NCBI GenBank assembly: GCA_004297465.1
Contig: SCUB01000019.1
Location: forward strand, 254,501-318,500
Reading direction: 5' to 3'
Length of the DNA: 64,000 nucleotides
From: Xanthobacteraceae bacterium
Lineage (GTDB): Bacteria; Pseudomonadota; Alphaproteobacteria; Rhizobiales; Xanthobacteraceae
Under the pieces are notes generated by a model, which saw nothing but the letters and a program-made list of their open reading frames with translations, made no database searches and had not been told where the DNA came from. Positions 29,151-38,007 of this stretch are shown here, in pieces (within the stretch, counting starts at the first letter, position 1; each line of letters begins with the position of its first letter). The position numbers were made by a program, and so were the translations under genes.

Positions 29151-29513
29151 ATGCACAAGAAGATCCTGCTCGCCGAAGACGACAACGATATGCGACGCTT
29201 CCTCGTCAAGGCGCTGGAGAACGCCGGCTTCCAGGTCAGTTCCTACGACAACGGGCTGTCGGCTTATCAGCGGCTGCGCGAGGAGCCGTTCGAGATGCTG
29301 CTCACCGACATCGTCATGCCGGAGATGGACGGCATCGAGCTGGCGCGCCGCGCCTCCGAGCTCGATCCCGACATCAAGATCATGTTCATCACCGGTTTTG
29401 CCGCGGTGGCGCTCAATTCCGATTCCAACGCGCCCAAGACCGCCAAGGTGCTGTCGAAGCCGGTGCACCTGCGCGAGCTGGTCAGCGAAGTGAACAAGAT
29501 GCTGGCGGCCTGA
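29151..29513 (+). CDS. cpdR: Single-domain response regulator CpdR
   Basis: A 120-aa receiver domain only. KKILLAEDDNDMRRFLVKALENAGF, phospho-acceptor Asp53 in LTDIVMPEMDG, FITGFAAVAL and Lys in VLSKPVHLRELV. In Caulobacter and rhizobia the unphosphorylated form brings substrates to ClpXP at the cell pole and so links the CckA-ChpT phosphorelay to proteolysis of CtrA and others. The start at 29151 gives MHKKILL, as in homologues. The neighbouring amidohydrolase is divergent and probably unrelated. Confidence 0.94.
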   Translation: MHKKILLAEDDNDMRRFLVKALENAGFQVSSYDNGLSAYQRLREEPFEMLLTDIVMPEMDGIELARRASELDPDIKIMFITGFAAVALNSDSNAPKTAKVLSKPVHLRELVSEVNKMLAA

Positions 29514-29580
29514 AACCCGCCGCCGGGGCGCGTTCCGGGGCCTTGCCGGCCCGGGTCGCGAGGTTCCCCGCGTTCCCGGC

Positions 29581-29609
29581 TTGCCTGACCGCCGCCGAGC
29601 CGATATAGG
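29581..29609 (+). promoter_or_regulatory. Promoter of tRNA-Val
   Basis: TTGCCT, 17-nt spacer and TATAGG, ending 23 nt upstream of the mature tRNA 5' end. Confidence 0.6.
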
Positions 29610-29632
29610 GACGCACCCGTAACGTTCGGTCA

Positions 29633-29707
29633 GGGCGCGTAGCTCAGCGGGAGAGCACTACGTTGACATCGTAGGGGTCGCTGGTTCGATCCCAGCCGCG
29701 CCCACCA
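29633..29707 (+). tRNA. tRNA-Val (GAC)
   Basis: The 7-bp acceptor stem GGGCGCG/CGCGCCC closes the cloverleaf. The D arm contains AGCTCAGCGGGAGAGC, the anticodon stem is CTACG/CGTAG with loop TTGACAT (anticodon GAC at 29665-29667), and the T arm is GGTTCGATCCC. Discriminator A and genomic CCA are at 29704-29707. Confidence 0.97.
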
Positions 29708-29812
29708 TCTTCCCCCCCGGCCATATCCCCTCCCGGTCCGCTTGACCGGACAGGGCGCCCGACGTGGGTTGAGGATGAGCCCGGCGCCGACTTGCCGGGC
29801 CGCCTCGTTCCG

Positions 29813-30388
29813 TCAGGGCCGGTGCCGGCGCAGGCGGAACGACAGGCCGATCAGCATGCAGCCGAACGCGACCGAATAGGCGGCGATGGCCCAGATCAGG
29901 CCGAGCGCGCCCGCGCCCGGCGCGATCAGCACCACCAGGCCGAACAGCGCCGACAGCACGCCGGCCAGGATCAGCCACCATTCGTTGTCGATCTCCTTGC
30001 GCAGCTTGATGGCGCCGACGATCTCGAACACGCCGTGCACCAGCGCCCAGGCGCCGATCAGCATCACCAGCACGACGGCGGTCAGTCCCGGCAGGATCAG
30101 CGCGATGAGGCCCGAGGCGACGCCGGCGAGGCCGGCCACGGCGAGCCACCACGTCGGCATCGGCTTGGCGCGTCCGGTGAAGGTGGCGATCAGCGCCAGC
30201 ACGCCGTCAGCGACGGCGAAGGCGCCGTACAGCACCACCAGCGTGAGCAGCGTCAGGCCCGGCCACAGGAAGGCGAGGATGCCGAAGATGACGGACGCGA
30301 TGCCGCGCAGCAGCACAAGCCACCAGACCCGCGCCAGCGCGTGCAGCATCGGCGTGCCACCGGGATATTCGACGGTTGTGGTCGACAT
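29813..30388 (-). CDS. HdeD family membrane protein (DUF308)
   Basis: A 191-aa polytopic protein with about six short hydrophobic helices in three repeats: WWLVLLRGIASVIFGILAFLWPG, WWLAVAGLAGVASGLIALILPG, and WWLILAGVLSALFGLVVLIAPG. The recurring WPG/LPG/APG ends mark DUF308. E. coli HdeD protects against acid at high cell density; a stress role here is inference. AAGGAGGATGAC precedes the ATG, an unusually strong ribosome site. Confidence 0.9.
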   Translation of the reverse strand: MSTTTVEYPGGTPMLHALARVWWLVLLRGIASVIFGILAFLWPGLTLLTLVVLYGAFAVADGVLALIATFTGRAKPMPTWWLAVAGLAGVASGLIALILPGLTAVVLVMLIGAWALVHGVFEIVGAIKLRKEIDNEWWLILAGVLSALFGLVVLIAPGAGALGLIWAIAAYSVAFGCMLIGLSFRLRRHRP

Positions 30389-30708
30389 GTCATCCTCCTT
30401 CGGGTTTCTTCGTCACGTCTCACGGATTTCGCGGACGCGAAGGCGCGGACGGAAAACCGGCCGCGGCGGCGCGTCGATCGCGATAAAAGTGGATGTGCAA
30501 GAAAATGGATATGAGGGGAGTCAGCGGCGCTGCCGGCCAACGCGTGCGCCGCCGTCGCAAGCAATTCCGGCTCGACAATCAATCTCATCGAGAGCAATCC
30601 GCCGCGGCATCGAACCAAGCCTAGCATTTCGTCGGCCGGCGCGCGACGGGGAAAAACCGCGCTGGCTGCACGGGAAGGTCGTGACGGCCAGCCGGGAATT
30701 TTCCGTCG
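30389..30708. other. Intergenic stretch with no recognised feature
   Basis: About 320 nt between the HdeD gene and the small overlapping ORFs. No convincing coding frame, terminator or palindrome is seen; it should contain the hdeD promoter on the minus strand. Confidence 0.5.
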
Positions 30709-30870
30709 TCAGCCGACGAAGGCGGTTCCTTCCGGCGGGGCGATCGTGATCAGGATGAAGCGGTTGATGAGTTCGACGGTCACGATGAACTGTGCGCCGG
30801 TGACATCCCGGTAGATCATCTGCGACTGCGGCCCGTTGGTCACCGTTTCGCTGCGCGTCCATTGCGTCAC
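30709..30870 (-). CDS. Small protein (53 aa), GTG start, possible second half of a frameshifted gene
   Basis: The frame reads VTQWTRSETVTNGPQSQM, then IYRDVTGAQFIVTVELINRF, then ILITIAPPEGTAFVG. Polar and hydrophobic residues alternate as in a small beta-rich protein, unlike random frames here. No family is recognised. The GTG overlaps the stop of a 22-codon ORF by GTGA. Either the two are translationally coupled, or one base change has split a ~75-aa protein, because only the upstream ATG has a good ribosome site. Confidence 0.5.
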   Translation of the reverse strand: MTQWTRSETVTNGPQSQMIYRDVTGAQFIVTVELINRFILITIAPPEGTAFVG

Positions 30871-30935
30871 GTCGCGGCGGCGGTTTTGGTTCTGGACGCG
30901 ACGGCGCCGGTCGGTGCGGAAAGCGGAACATTCAT
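30867..30935 (-). CDS. 22-codon ORF overlapping the start of the next small ORF
   Basis: MNVPLSAPTGAVASRTKTAA and two more residues, ATG at 30935 with AAGGA 9-10 nt upstream. Its TGA lies in a GTGA overlap with the 53-aa frame. It could be a leader peptide or the N-terminus of a frameshifted gene. Evidence is limited to the ribosome site and the overlap. Confidence 0.4.
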   Translation of the reverse strand: MNVPLSAPTGAVASRTKTAAAT

Positions 30936-31102
30936 GGGGCCGGATCCTTGAAGGTCGGGTCGGGCCAGCCTCGTCAAAAACATTTTCAAATGTGTTATGC
31001 GGCGCGCCGGCCGGGCGGCGAGTCCGGAAGGAGCGTTAATGATCCGTGTGGGCGCGATGCCGCCGCCTGTGCCCAGGCCCCACGGGTCACGCGCAGGAAA
31101 AC

Positions 31103-31135
31103 AAAAAACCCCTCCCGCGCATGACGCGGAAGGGG
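31103..31135 (-). terminator. Terminator of the nap operon
   Basis: On the minus strand, CCCCTTCCGCG (31135-31125) pairs with CGCGGGAGGGG (31119-31109) with one mismatch, then six T. It lies 38 nt downstream of the napC stop. Confidence 0.88.
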
Positions 31136-31172
31136 CGAGGTCGGGAGCGTGCCTTTCCTTACGTCGCCTTGC

Positions 31173-31904
31173 CTAGCGCACGGCGCCGTGGGGCGGCTCG
31201 GCGGCAACCTGCTTCAGATAGCCTTCGATGTCGGTGCGCGGGCCGAGTTCGCGTTCGAGCTTGTCGATGGCGTCCTGCGCGCCGGGCGGCAGCTTGTGGG
31301 CGATGCCCTTGTGACAGTCGATGCAGGTCATGCCTTTCTTGAAGCCGTCCTGATGCTTGTCGGCGGCGCGTTTTTCCTGCACCGAATAGTCCATCTGCAC
31401 GAAGTTGTGGCAGTTGCGGCATTCGCGGCTGTCGGTGGTCTTCATGGCGCGCCACACGTTGCTGGCGAGCTGGGTGCGCTTGGCGTCGAATTTCTCGCGC
31501 GAGTCGACGCTGCCGAGGAAGTGGTGCCACAGCTCGTTGGAGGCCTGCACCTTGCGGATCATCTTGTGGGTCCAGTCCTTCGGCACGTGGCAGTCCGGGC
31601 AGGTGGCGCGCACGCCCGTGCGGTTGGTGTAGTGCACGGTCTGACGGTATTCACGGTACACGTTCTGCTCCATCTCGTGGCACGAGATGCAGAACGTCTC
31701 GGTGTTGGTGGCCTCCACCACGGTGTTGAAGCCGCCCCAGAAGATGATGCCGGCAACGAAGCCGATGAGCAGCAGCGCGCCCAGCGAGATCGCGCCGGTC
31801 GGGCTCCAGAACCAGCGCCAGAAGCGGCCAAGCGGCCCGCGCTTCTTTCCGGTGTCGGGAGCTGCCGCCTCCGCCTGTGCGTCGTTCAGCGTTTCGGTGG
31901 TCAT
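31173..31904 (-). CDS. napC: NapC, tetrahaem quinol dehydrogenase
   Basis: Passes electrons from membrane quinol to NapB/NapA. 243 aa. One N-terminal membrane anchor (about residues 40-63, GAISLGALLLIGFVAGIIFWGG) and four CxxCH haem sites: CISCH, CPDCH, CRNCH and CIDCH, as expected for the NapC/NirT family. ATG at 31904 has GGGGA upstream; a TTG four codons earlier is possible. It is the last gene of the operon, 39 nt after napB, and is followed by a strong terminator. Confidence 0.96.
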   Translation of the reverse strand: MTTETLNDAQAEAAAPDTGKKRGPLGRFWRWFWSPTGAISLGALLLIGFVAGIIFWGGFNTVVEATNTETFCISCHEMEQNVYREYRQTVHYTNRTGVRATCPDCHVPKDWTHKMIRKVQASNELWHHFLGSVDSREKFDAKRTQLASNVWRAMKTTDSRECRNCHNFVQMDYSVQEKRAADKHQDGFKKGMTCIDCHKGIAHKLPPGAQDAIDKLERELGPRTDIEGYLKQVAAEPPHGAVR

Positions 31905-31943
31905 GTGATTCCCCAATTGTCCCTGTCGAACACCCTCGCGTTC

Positions 31944-32420
31944 TCACTTGACCTGCGTGGCGTCCTGGAAGGTGTTGCTGATCAGCGGCCTGGCGTCGGC
32001 CTGCGGCACATGGCACTGGGTGCAGAAGAACCGCGTGCCGGTGATCTTGTCGAGCCGGTTGCCCTCGCGGTCGTTGTAGTGCGTCTCCGAGACCTTCGGC
32101 GCGCCGGCCTTGGTGTTGGCCGGCCAGTCGTGGCAGGTCATGCACTGGTTGTAGTCCTTGGTGATCTGATAGCCGTCGATGCGGTGCGGAATGAGCGGCG
32201 GCTGCTGCCGGTAGGAACGGTTGAACATGCCGTCGGCCGGCATCTCCTGCTTGGTGACGGCGGGCGCCGGGTTGATGTCCTCGATCCCGACCTCGCCGCG
32301 CAGCGACTTGAGCGGGGAAGCCTGCTGCGCGTGGCCCGCGACCGTCGCTAGTCCGATGGTGAACAGCGCCGCGAGCGTCGCCGCGGCCAGTGTTCCGCCA
32401 AATCGCCGAAAGTCAGTCAT
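31944..32420 (-). CDS. napB: NapB, dihaem cytochrome c subunit of periplasmic nitrate reductase
   Basis: 158 aa. Signal peptide [20 protein letters not shown] to GHAQ. Mature part with NapB signature DGMFNRSYRQQPPLIPHRI and two haem sites, CMTCH and CTQCH, plus distal histidines. It receives electrons from NapC and delivers them to NapA. It starts with a 4-bp ATGA overlap with the napH stop, and GGAGG precedes the ATG. Confidence 0.96.
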   Translation of the reverse strand: MTDFRRFGGTLAAATLAALFTIGLATVAGHAQQASPLKSLRGEVGIEDINPAPAVTKQEMPADGMFNRSYRQQPPLIPHRIDGYQITKDYNQCMTCHDWPANTKAGAPKVSETHYNDREGNRLDKITGTRFFCTQCHVPQADARPLISNTFQDATQVK

Positions 32421-33379
32421 CGTTGCCCTCCATCGGTGCAAAGGTCGTTCATTGAGGTGTTCCCGGGTCCGTCCGCGCCGGCCGCATCGAGCGTGCGGTC
32501 GAACCGGTGGGTGAAGACGAAAACGCGCTCCGGGCACACGTCGGCGCAGCGGCCGCACGCGGTGCAGTCGCCCGAGAGGATGACCGGCCCCGGTCCGTGG
32601 CCCTCGCGCAGCGCCGGGGTGATGACGTGATCCTCCGGGCAGACCACGTAGCATTCGAGGCAGTCGTCGCAGCGGGCGCGGCCGCGCGCGGAAACGCGCA
32701 TGAGCGCGGCGCGGCCGATCAGGCCGTAGAACGCGCCGACCGGGCAGACATGGCCGCACCAGCCGTCGCGCACCACGAACAGGTCGAACACGAAGATGGC
32801 GGCGACGAGCCACAGCCCGAACAGCGAGCCGAACACCAGCGTGCGCCACAGCGCGGTGATCGGATTGACCAGTTCCCAGGCGATGGTGCCGGTGAGCGCG
32901 GCGACGATCAGGATCATCGCCAGCATCCACAGCCGGATCGAGGACTTCACCGGCCCGCCGCGCGCGATGCCGAGGCGGCGGCGCAGGTAGGCGGCGAGAT
33001 CGGTCACCGGATTGACCGGGCACACCCAGCTGCAATAGGTGCGCCCGCCGAGCACGAGATAGACGGCGAGCACGATCGCCGCGCCAAGGAGCGCGGTCGC
33101 CTCCGGCCAGTGCCTTGCTCCGAGCGACTGCGCCAGCACCAGCGGATCGGTCAGCGGCAGCACGTTGAGCGTGAGGCTCGAGGCCAGCGTGCCCTTGGCG
33201 ATCCAGAAGCCGAACAGAGGACCGGTCAGGAACAGCGCGAGAAAACCCAGTTGCGCGGCGCGCCGCAGCACCAGGAAGCGGTTGGCGGTCCACCAGCCGT
33301 GGCGGGCGCGCGCGGCGCGGCCGGGAATGGCGGCGCTTTTTGGCGGGTGCCTTGCGACGATGGTTCTGGCGGCGGTCAT
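32417..33379 (-). CDS. napH: NapH, membrane iron-sulfur quinol dehydrogenase
   Basis: 320 aa, about four to five membrane helices. Two cytoplasmic-side CxxxCP motifs ([18 protein letters not shown]) as in NapH/NosR, then a C-terminal ferredoxin domain with [12 protein letters not shown] and [12 protein letters not shown] for two [4Fe-4S] clusters. With NapG it forms an alternative quinol oxidising route to NapA. ATGA overlaps on both sides (napG and napB). [13 protein letters not shown] chosen as start at the overlap; the frame is open further upstream. Confidence 0.95.
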   Translation of the reverse strand: MTAARTIVARHPPKSAAIPGRAARARHGWWTANRFLVLRRAAQLGFLALFLTGPLFGFWIAKGTLASSLTLNVLPLTDPLVLAQSLGARHWPEATALLGAAIVLAVYLVLGGRTYCSWVCPVNPVTDLAAYLRRRLGIARGGPVKSSIRLWMLAMILIVAALTGTIAWELVNPITALWRTLVFGSLFGLWLVAAIFVFDLFVVRDGWCGHVCPVGAFYGLIGRAALMRVSARGRARCDDCLECYVVCPEDHVITPALREGHGPGPVILSGDCTACGRCADVCPERVFVFTHRFDRTLDAAGADGPGNTSMNDLCTDGGQR

Positions 33380-34140
33380 GGCGATATCCCCGGCAGCCGC
33401 TTGGGCATCTCGATGAGATCGGGCACCAGCGCGCCGCCGGCCTTCTTCTTCTCCTCCCAGCCGAGCCGGTAGTGCTCGCCGATCTTGCCGCGGGCGAGCG
33501 CGGCCGGCAGCACCTTGATGGCGGCCTCCTCGAGCACGCACGATTTCTCGCACTTGCCGCAGCCCGTGCACTTGTCGGCATGCACGGTGGGTTCGAGAAT
33601 GGCGTGGCGGCCGGTGCGCTGGTTGTGGCGTTCTTCCAGCGTGATCGCCTTGTCGATCAGCGGACAGGAGCGGTAGCAGACGTCGCAGCGCAGGCCGAGG
33701 AAATTAAGGCAAGTGTCGCGCGACACCAGTACCGCGATGCCCATCTTGGCGTCGTCGATGTTGGTGAGGCTCTTGTCGAGCGCGCCGGTCGGGCACGCCT
33801 TGACGCAGGGAATGTCGTCGCACATCTCGCATGGCACGTCGCGGGCGATGAAATACGGCGTGCCGTGGGCCGGTCCCGCGCCGAGGTCGGCGAGCTTGAG
33901 CGTGTGATAGGGGCAGTCGCGCACGCACAGGCCGCAGCGCACGCAGGCCGCCTGGAATTTCTGTTCGGCGCGCGCGCCGGGCGGCCGCAGCGCGTTGGCG
34001 GGCAGCGCGCGCGACTGTCGCGCCAGCGCGACGAGGCCGACGCCGCCGGCGCAGACCACAGCCGCAGCGCGGGCGGACTCGTGCAGGAACTTGCGCCGCG
34101 ACAGCGCGTCCTTGCCAGTCATCGTGCTTTCGTCAGCCAT
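33376..34140 (-). CDS. napG: NapG, periplasmic ferredoxin-type subunit
   Basis: 254 aa. Tat signal [20 protein letters not shown] (twin arginine at about residues 15-16). Four [4Fe-4S] motifs: [43 protein letters not shown] and [11 protein letters not shown]. It takes electrons from NapH. The presence of NapGH together with NapC gives two quinol branches, as in E. coli, which may allow both menaquinol/ubiquinol-type donors to be used; the quinone type is not visible. Confidence 0.95.
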   Translation of the reverse strand: MADESTMTGKDALSRRKFLHESARAAAVVCAGGVGLVALARQSRALPANALRPPGARAEQKFQAACVRCGLCVRDCPYHTLKLADLGAGPAHGTPYFIARDVPCEMCDDIPCVKACPTGALDKSLTNIDDAKMGIAVLVSRDTCLNFLGLRCDVCYRSCPLIDKAITLEERHNQRTGRHAILEPTVHADKCTGCGKCEKSCVLEEAAIKVLPAALARGKIGEHYRLGWEEKKKAGGALVPDLIEMPKRLPGISP

Positions 34141-34170
34141 GGGAGTTGGCCCATCGGGATTGGGAAAATG

Positions 34171-34203
34171 CCGGTGCGGGGGAGGGAGGAGCCCCCGCAC
34201 CGG
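34171..34203. promoter_or_regulatory. GC-rich hairpin between napA and napG
   Basis: GCCGGTGCGGGGG-like arms (34170-34181 and 34191-34203) can form about a 12-bp stem around AGGGAGGA, in the only sizeable gap of the operon (78 nt). There is no T-run, so it is not a terminator. It could protect the 3' end of napA mRNA or mark a processing site, giving NapA in excess over GHBC. Confidence 0.5.
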
Positions 34204-34218
34204 AAGCCGTCGGCTTCG

Positions 34219-36738
34219 TCAGGCGCTCTCCACCTTGCAGGCGCACTTCTTGAAGTCGGTCTCTTTCGAGATCGGGCAGGTGGCGTCGAGCGTCAGCTTG
34301 TTGACGAGCTGGCTCTCGTCGAAGAAGGCGATGAACACCACGCCGGAAGGCAGCTTGTTGCGGCCGCGCGTTTCGACGCGGGTGACTACCTCGCCGCGCC
34401 GGGTCTTGATCTTCACCGCCTGGCCGCGCCGGAAGCCGCGTGCCTGCGCGTCGTCCGGGTTCATGAACACCTGGGCATTGGGATAGGAGCGGTGCAATTC
34501 CGGCACGCGGCGCGTCATCGAGCCGGAATGCCAGTGTTCGAGCACGCGGCCGGTGACGAGCCACAGATCGTAATCCTGATCCGGCGATTCCGCGGCCGGC
34601 TCGTACGGGCAGAAGATGACGCGCGCCCTGCCGTCCGGCTTGCCGTAGAACTTCACGCCTTCGCCGGCCTTGATGTAGGGGTCGTAGCCCTCGCGGAAGC
34701 GCCACAGCGTTTCCTTGCCGCCGACCACTGGCCAGCGCAGGCCTCGGGCCTTGTGGTAGAGGTCGAAATCGCCGAGGTCGTGGCCATGGCCGCGGCCGAA
34801 CGCGGCGTATTCCTCGAACAGGCCTTTCTGCACGTAGAAGCCGAAGGCGCTGGACTCGTCGTTGTCGAAATCCCGCTGCAGCTGATCGAGGCCGAACTTG
34901 TTCACGGCGCCGTTGGCGAACAGCACGTCGTACAGCGTCTTGCCCTTGTACTCAGGCTTCTTGGCGATCAGCTCTTCCGGCCAGACCTCCTCGACCTTGA
35001 AGTATTTCGAGAACTCGATGGTCTGCCACAGGTCGGACCTGGACGCGCCCGGAGGCTTGACCTGCTGGCGCCAGAACTGGCTGCGCCGCTCGGCGTTGCC
35101 GTAGGCGCCTTCCTTCTCCATCCACATTGCCGTGGGCAGGATGAGGTCGGCGGCGAGCGCGGTGACCGTCGGATAGGGATCGGACACCACGATGAAGTTG
35201 TCGGGGTTGCGGTAGCCCGGATAGCCCTCGCCGTTCATGTTGGGCGCGGTCTGCATGTTGTTCGTGCATTGCACCCAGTAGGCGTTGAGCTTGCCGTCCT
35301 TGAGCATGCGGTGTTGCACCACGGCGTGATAGCCGATGTTGCCCGGCAGCGTGCCTTCCGGAAGCTGCCACAGCTTCTCGGTCATCTCGCGGTGCTTGGG
35401 ATTGGTCACCACCATGTCGGCGGGCAGGCGGTGGGCGAAGGTGCCGACCTCGCGCGCGGTGCCGCAGGCCGAGGGCTGGCCGGTGAGCGAGAACGGGCCG
35501 TTGCCCGGCTCGGAGATCTTCCCGGTGAGCAGGTGCACGTTGTAGATCATGTTGTTCACCCAGGTGCCGCGAGAGTGCTGGTTGAAGCCCATGGTCCAGT
35601 ACGACACGATCTTCTTCTTCGGGTCGGCGTAGAGTTTCGCCAGCCGCTCCAGCTTCGCCGGCTCGACGCCAGACAGCTTGGCGGTGAACTCAAGCGTGTA
35701 TGTGGAGACCAGTTCCTTGTACTGCTCGAAGCTGATGTCGCTCATGCCGGCGGGATCGACCGCGCCGTCCTTGCCGGCCTTGTGCGCGGCGTTCCTGGCC
35801 TTGATCTCGAGCGGGTGGGTCGGCCTCAGGCCGTAGCCGATGTCCTCCACGGTGCGGGCGAAGGCGACGGCCTTGTCGACGAACGCCTTGTTCACCGCGT
35901 TGTTCTGGATGATGTAGTTGGCGATGTAGTTGAGGATCGCCAGATCGGTCTGCGGCGTGAAGATCATCGGATTGTCGGCGAGCTCGAAGCTGCGATGCTC
36001 GAAGGTCGAGAGCACGTGCACCTCGCAGCCCGGATGGGTGAGACGGCGGTCGGTCAGGCGCGACCACAGGATCGGATGCATCTCCGCCATGTTCGAGCCC
36101 CACAGCACGAAGGCGTCGGCCTGTTCGAGGTCGTCATAGCAGCCCATCGGCTCGTCGATGCCGAAGGTGCGCATGAAGCCGGCGACCGCCGAGGCCATGC
36201 AGTGGCGCGCGTTGGGATCGAGGTTGTTGGTGCGGAAGCCGGCCTTGTAGAGCTTGGCGGCGGCATAGCCCTCCCAGATCGTCCACTGGCCGGAGCCGAA
36301 CATGCCGACGCCGGAGGGCCCCTGCTTCTTGAGCGCGGCCTTCCACTTCTCGGCCATCAGCTCGAACGCCTGGTTCCAGGTGATCGGCGTGAAGTCGCCG
36401 TTCTTGTCGAACTTGCCGTTCTTCATGCGCAACAACGGCTGCGTCAGGCGGTCCTCGCCGTACATGATCTTGGAGAGGAAGTAGCCCTTGATGCAGTTGA
36501 GGCCGCGGTTGACCGGCGCATCGGGATCGCCCTGGGTCGCGACCACCTTGCCGCCCTTGGTGCCGACCAGCACGCCGCAGCCGGTGCCGCAGAACCGGCA
36601 CACCCCCTTGTCCCAGCGGATGCCGTCGGCGCGCACCTGGGCCTGCGCCGGGGCGCCGGCCACCGGTACGCCGGCCGCCGCCGCGGTTGCGGCGATCGCC
36701 GCGGATTTGATGACGTCGCGTCGGGTTTGCTCCAACAT
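34219..36738 (-). CDS. napA: NapA, periplasmic nitrate reductase catalytic subunit
   Basis: Reduces nitrate to nitrite in the periplasm. 839 aa, standard. Tat signal [20 protein letters not shown]; [4Fe-4S] cysteines Cys47-x2-Cys50-x3-Cys54 and Cys82; molybdenum ligand Cys180 in [10 protein letters not shown]; MoCo-binding blocks [28 protein letters not shown] and [17 protein letters not shown]. Five nt after napD, whose product proofreads this Tat signal. Confidence 0.98.
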   Translation of the reverse strand: MLEQTRRDVIKSAAIAATAAAAGVPVAGAPAQAQVRADGIRWDKGVCRFCGTGCGVLVGTKGGKVVATQGDPDAPVNRGLNCIKGYFLSKIMYGEDRLTQPLLRMKNGKFDKNGDFTPITWNQAFELMAEKWKAALKKQGPSGVGMFGSGQWTIWEGYAAAKLYKAGFRTNNLDPNARHCMASAVAGFMRTFGIDEPMGCYDDLEQADAFVLWGSNMAEMHPILWSRLTDRRLTHPGCEVHVLSTFEHRSFELADNPMIFTPQTDLAILNYIANYIIQNNAVNKAFVDKAVAFARTVEDIGYGLRPTHPLEIKARNAAHKAGKDGAVDPAGMSDISFEQYKELVSTYTLEFTAKLSGVEPAKLERLAKLYADPKKKIVSYWTMGFNQHSRGTWVNNMIYNVHLLTGKISEPGNGPFSLTGQPSACGTAREVGTFAHRLPADMVVTNPKHREMTEKLWQLPEGTLPGNIGYHAVVQHRMLKDGKLNAYWVQCTNNMQTAPNMNGEGYPGYRNPDNFIVVSDPYPTVTALAADLILPTAMWMEKEGAYGNAERRSQFWRQQVKPPGASRSDLWQTIEFSKYFKVEEVWPEELIAKKPEYKGKTLYDVLFANGAVNKFGLDQLQRDFDNDESSAFGFYVQKGLFEEYAAFGRGHGHDLGDFDLYHKARGLRWPVVGGKETLWRFREGYDPYIKAGEGVKFYGKPDGRARVIFCPYEPAAESPDQDYDLWLVTGRVLEHWHSGSMTRRVPELHRSYPNAQVFMNPDDAQARGFRRGQAVKIKTRRGEVVTRVETRGRNKLPSGVVFIAFFDESQLVNKLTLDATCPISKETDFKKCACKVESA

Positions 36739-36743
36739 GGCTT

Positions 36744-37010
36744 TCAGGCCTCCTTGGCAACTGCGCCGGCGGTGTCGTGGTCCGGCTCGAAGTGGTGATA
36801 GACGAGGGCCGCGGCGACGACGCCGGGCGTGCGGTGAATCTGTTCCAGGCCGGACAGCGCCAGCGTGGATGCGGTGTCCTCAATGGTGACGATGAGGCGG
36901 CCGCCGTCGGCGGAGCCGTGCAGCTCGACGCCGCTGATCCGCGCCAGCGCGGCGGCGACGTCGGCGACGCAATCGGGTTTGGAATGAACGAGGACGCCGC
37001 AGATGTTCAT
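36744..37010 (-). CDS. napD: NapD, Tat-signal chaperone for NapA
   Basis: 88 aa, ferredoxin-like fold. [34 protein letters not shown] and [14 protein letters not shown] match NapD. It binds the NapA twin-arginine signal until the cofactor is inserted. Start overlaps the stop of the upstream gene by ATGA. It is notable that the upstream gene encodes a second NapD-like domain. Confidence 0.92.
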   Translation of the reverse strand: MNICGVLVHSKPDCVADVAAALARISGVELHGSADGGRLIVTIEDTASTLALSGLEQIHRTPGVVAAALVYHHFEPDHDTAGAVAKEA

Positions 37011-37414
37011 GCTGAAAGATCCTCCGTAGCCGTGACCATGGCCGCCGACAGCACGTGCGGCATGTGATTGAGCGCGAGCAGCACGGCATCGGCGCGCGCC
37101 TGAGGGGCGGCGACGACCATGAGGCCGCGCGGGTCGCTGGAATGGATGGCGGCGCCCTCGATGGTGGCGATCAGCGCGAGCGCGTCGGCGAGCCGTTCGG
37201 GGCGGGCGCGCACCGCGATGCGGACGGGGGCTTCGGCAAAGGCAACGGAGGCAAGGGAAGCAGGCGCCGGCTGGCGCGGCTTGAGCCACCTTCCGCTCAG
37301 GAACCGGCGGCGGTCGACGGCCCTCACGGCGGGAGAGAGCCTTCCGTTATCGGCGGCGCTGGAATCGGCCTCGCCATCGCTTGGCGCCGTGACGGAATCC
37401 GCTGGGGGGAGCAT
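37007..37414 (-). CDS. NapD-like protein with NapF-like N-terminus in the napF position
   Basis: 135 aa, first gene of the nap operon, in the slot where E. coli has napF. Residues about 34-48 read DRRRFLSGRWLKPRQ, like the N-terminal RRxxLxGRWRK motif of NapF. No Fe-S cysteines follow. Instead PVRIAVRARPERLADALALI, EGAAIHSSDPRGLMVVA and HMPHVLSAAMV align by pattern with the NapD in the next gene. So it appears to be a NapF-like head joined to a NapD-like fold. Translationally coupled to napD by ATGA. ATG 37414 chosen; an ATG 14 codons earlier adds Arg-rich sequence. Role in NapA maturation is inference. Confidence 0.75.
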   Translation of the reverse strand: MLPPADSVTAPSDGEADSSAADNGRLSPAVRAVDRRRFLSGRWLKPRQPAPASLASVAFAEAPVRIAVRARPERLADALALIATIEGAAIHSSDPRGLMVVAAPQARADAVLLALNHMPHVLSAAMVTATEDLSA

Positions 37415-37528
37415 GCCGGAACTGCCTTTCCGCCGCCGATAGCGGCGGCCGAACAAGGGCAGGGCGGGCGTTCAAGGCGCAGGCTCGTCTTGTTGGATCA
37501 ACTCTAGGTTTGGCAATTCGTAGATGCC

Positions 37529-37542
37529 TTGATGACCATCAA
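37529..37542 (-). promoter_or_regulatory. FNR/FixK box upstream of the nap operon
   Basis: Perfect TTGAT-GACC-ATCAA. TAGAGT at 37506-37501 serves as a -10 and predicts a start near 37494, so the box is centred about 41.5 bp upstream, the class II activation position. The 5' UTR would be ~80 nt. Confidence 0.85.
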
Positions 37543-37650
37543 GCAAAATGCACCGCAGCTGAAAATTTTTGTTTTGCAGCATAACTAGTAGCAAGCGCCA
37601 AATGGCGAGGAGGTGCCGCGAGGCATAACACCCCGGCAAACGGTCCTGGA

Positions 37651-37679
37651 TTGACATCCCCCCTCCGCGCCCTTAGAAA
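37651..37679 (+). promoter_or_regulatory. Sigma-70 promoter of rpmJ
   Basis: TTGACA (37651-37656), 17-nt spacer and TAGAAA (37674-37679), about 90 nt before the L36 ATG on the plus strand. Confidence 0.7.
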
Positions 37680-37770
37680 CCCGGCCAGCGGGCGCCCCGC
37701 TTTGGCGGTGCGGTGCCCTTTTTACATTTTCCGGCTGTCGCATGCGGCCCTTGGTAAGAGAGATCGTCCG

Positions 37771-37896
37771 ATGAAGGTCCGTAACTCCTTGAAATCGCTG
37801 CGCAGCCGTCACCGCGCCAACCGCCTCGTGCGCCGCAAGGGCCGGGTCTACGTGATCAACAAGGTGCAGCGCCGGTTCAAGGCCCGCCAGGGCTGA
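37771..37896 (+). CDS. rpmJ: Ribosomal protein L36, zinc-free (C-minus) form
   Basis: 41-aa basic protein: [20 protein letters not shown] then [20 protein letters not shown] and G. It has the KVR...KR...VYVIN...K.RQG frame of L36 but lacks all Cys/His zinc ligands of the classical protein, so it is the C-minus type that works without zinc. AAGAGAGATCG precedes the ATG. A GCCGCC/GGCGGC inverted repeat follows at 37902-37918, a weak terminator candidate. It stands alone rather than in a ribosomal operon. Confidence 0.95.
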   Translation: MKVRNSLKSLRSRHRANRLVRRKGRVYVINKVQRRFKARQG

Positions 37897-38007
37897 TCCG
37901 CCGCCGTCAAGGCGGCCCGGTTTCACCTTTTCCACATCACCAGGGTTTGACGCCGCGGCGTTGTGGTCCCGATTCCATTGGGCCCGCAACGGCTCTAGAT
38001 TCGCGGC

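Noticed and set aside
33340-36798. A 1152-codon plus-strand open frame over the nap genes
   Set aside because: Antisense to napG and napA, which have complete motifs, operon overlaps and a terminator. The frame has no motif.
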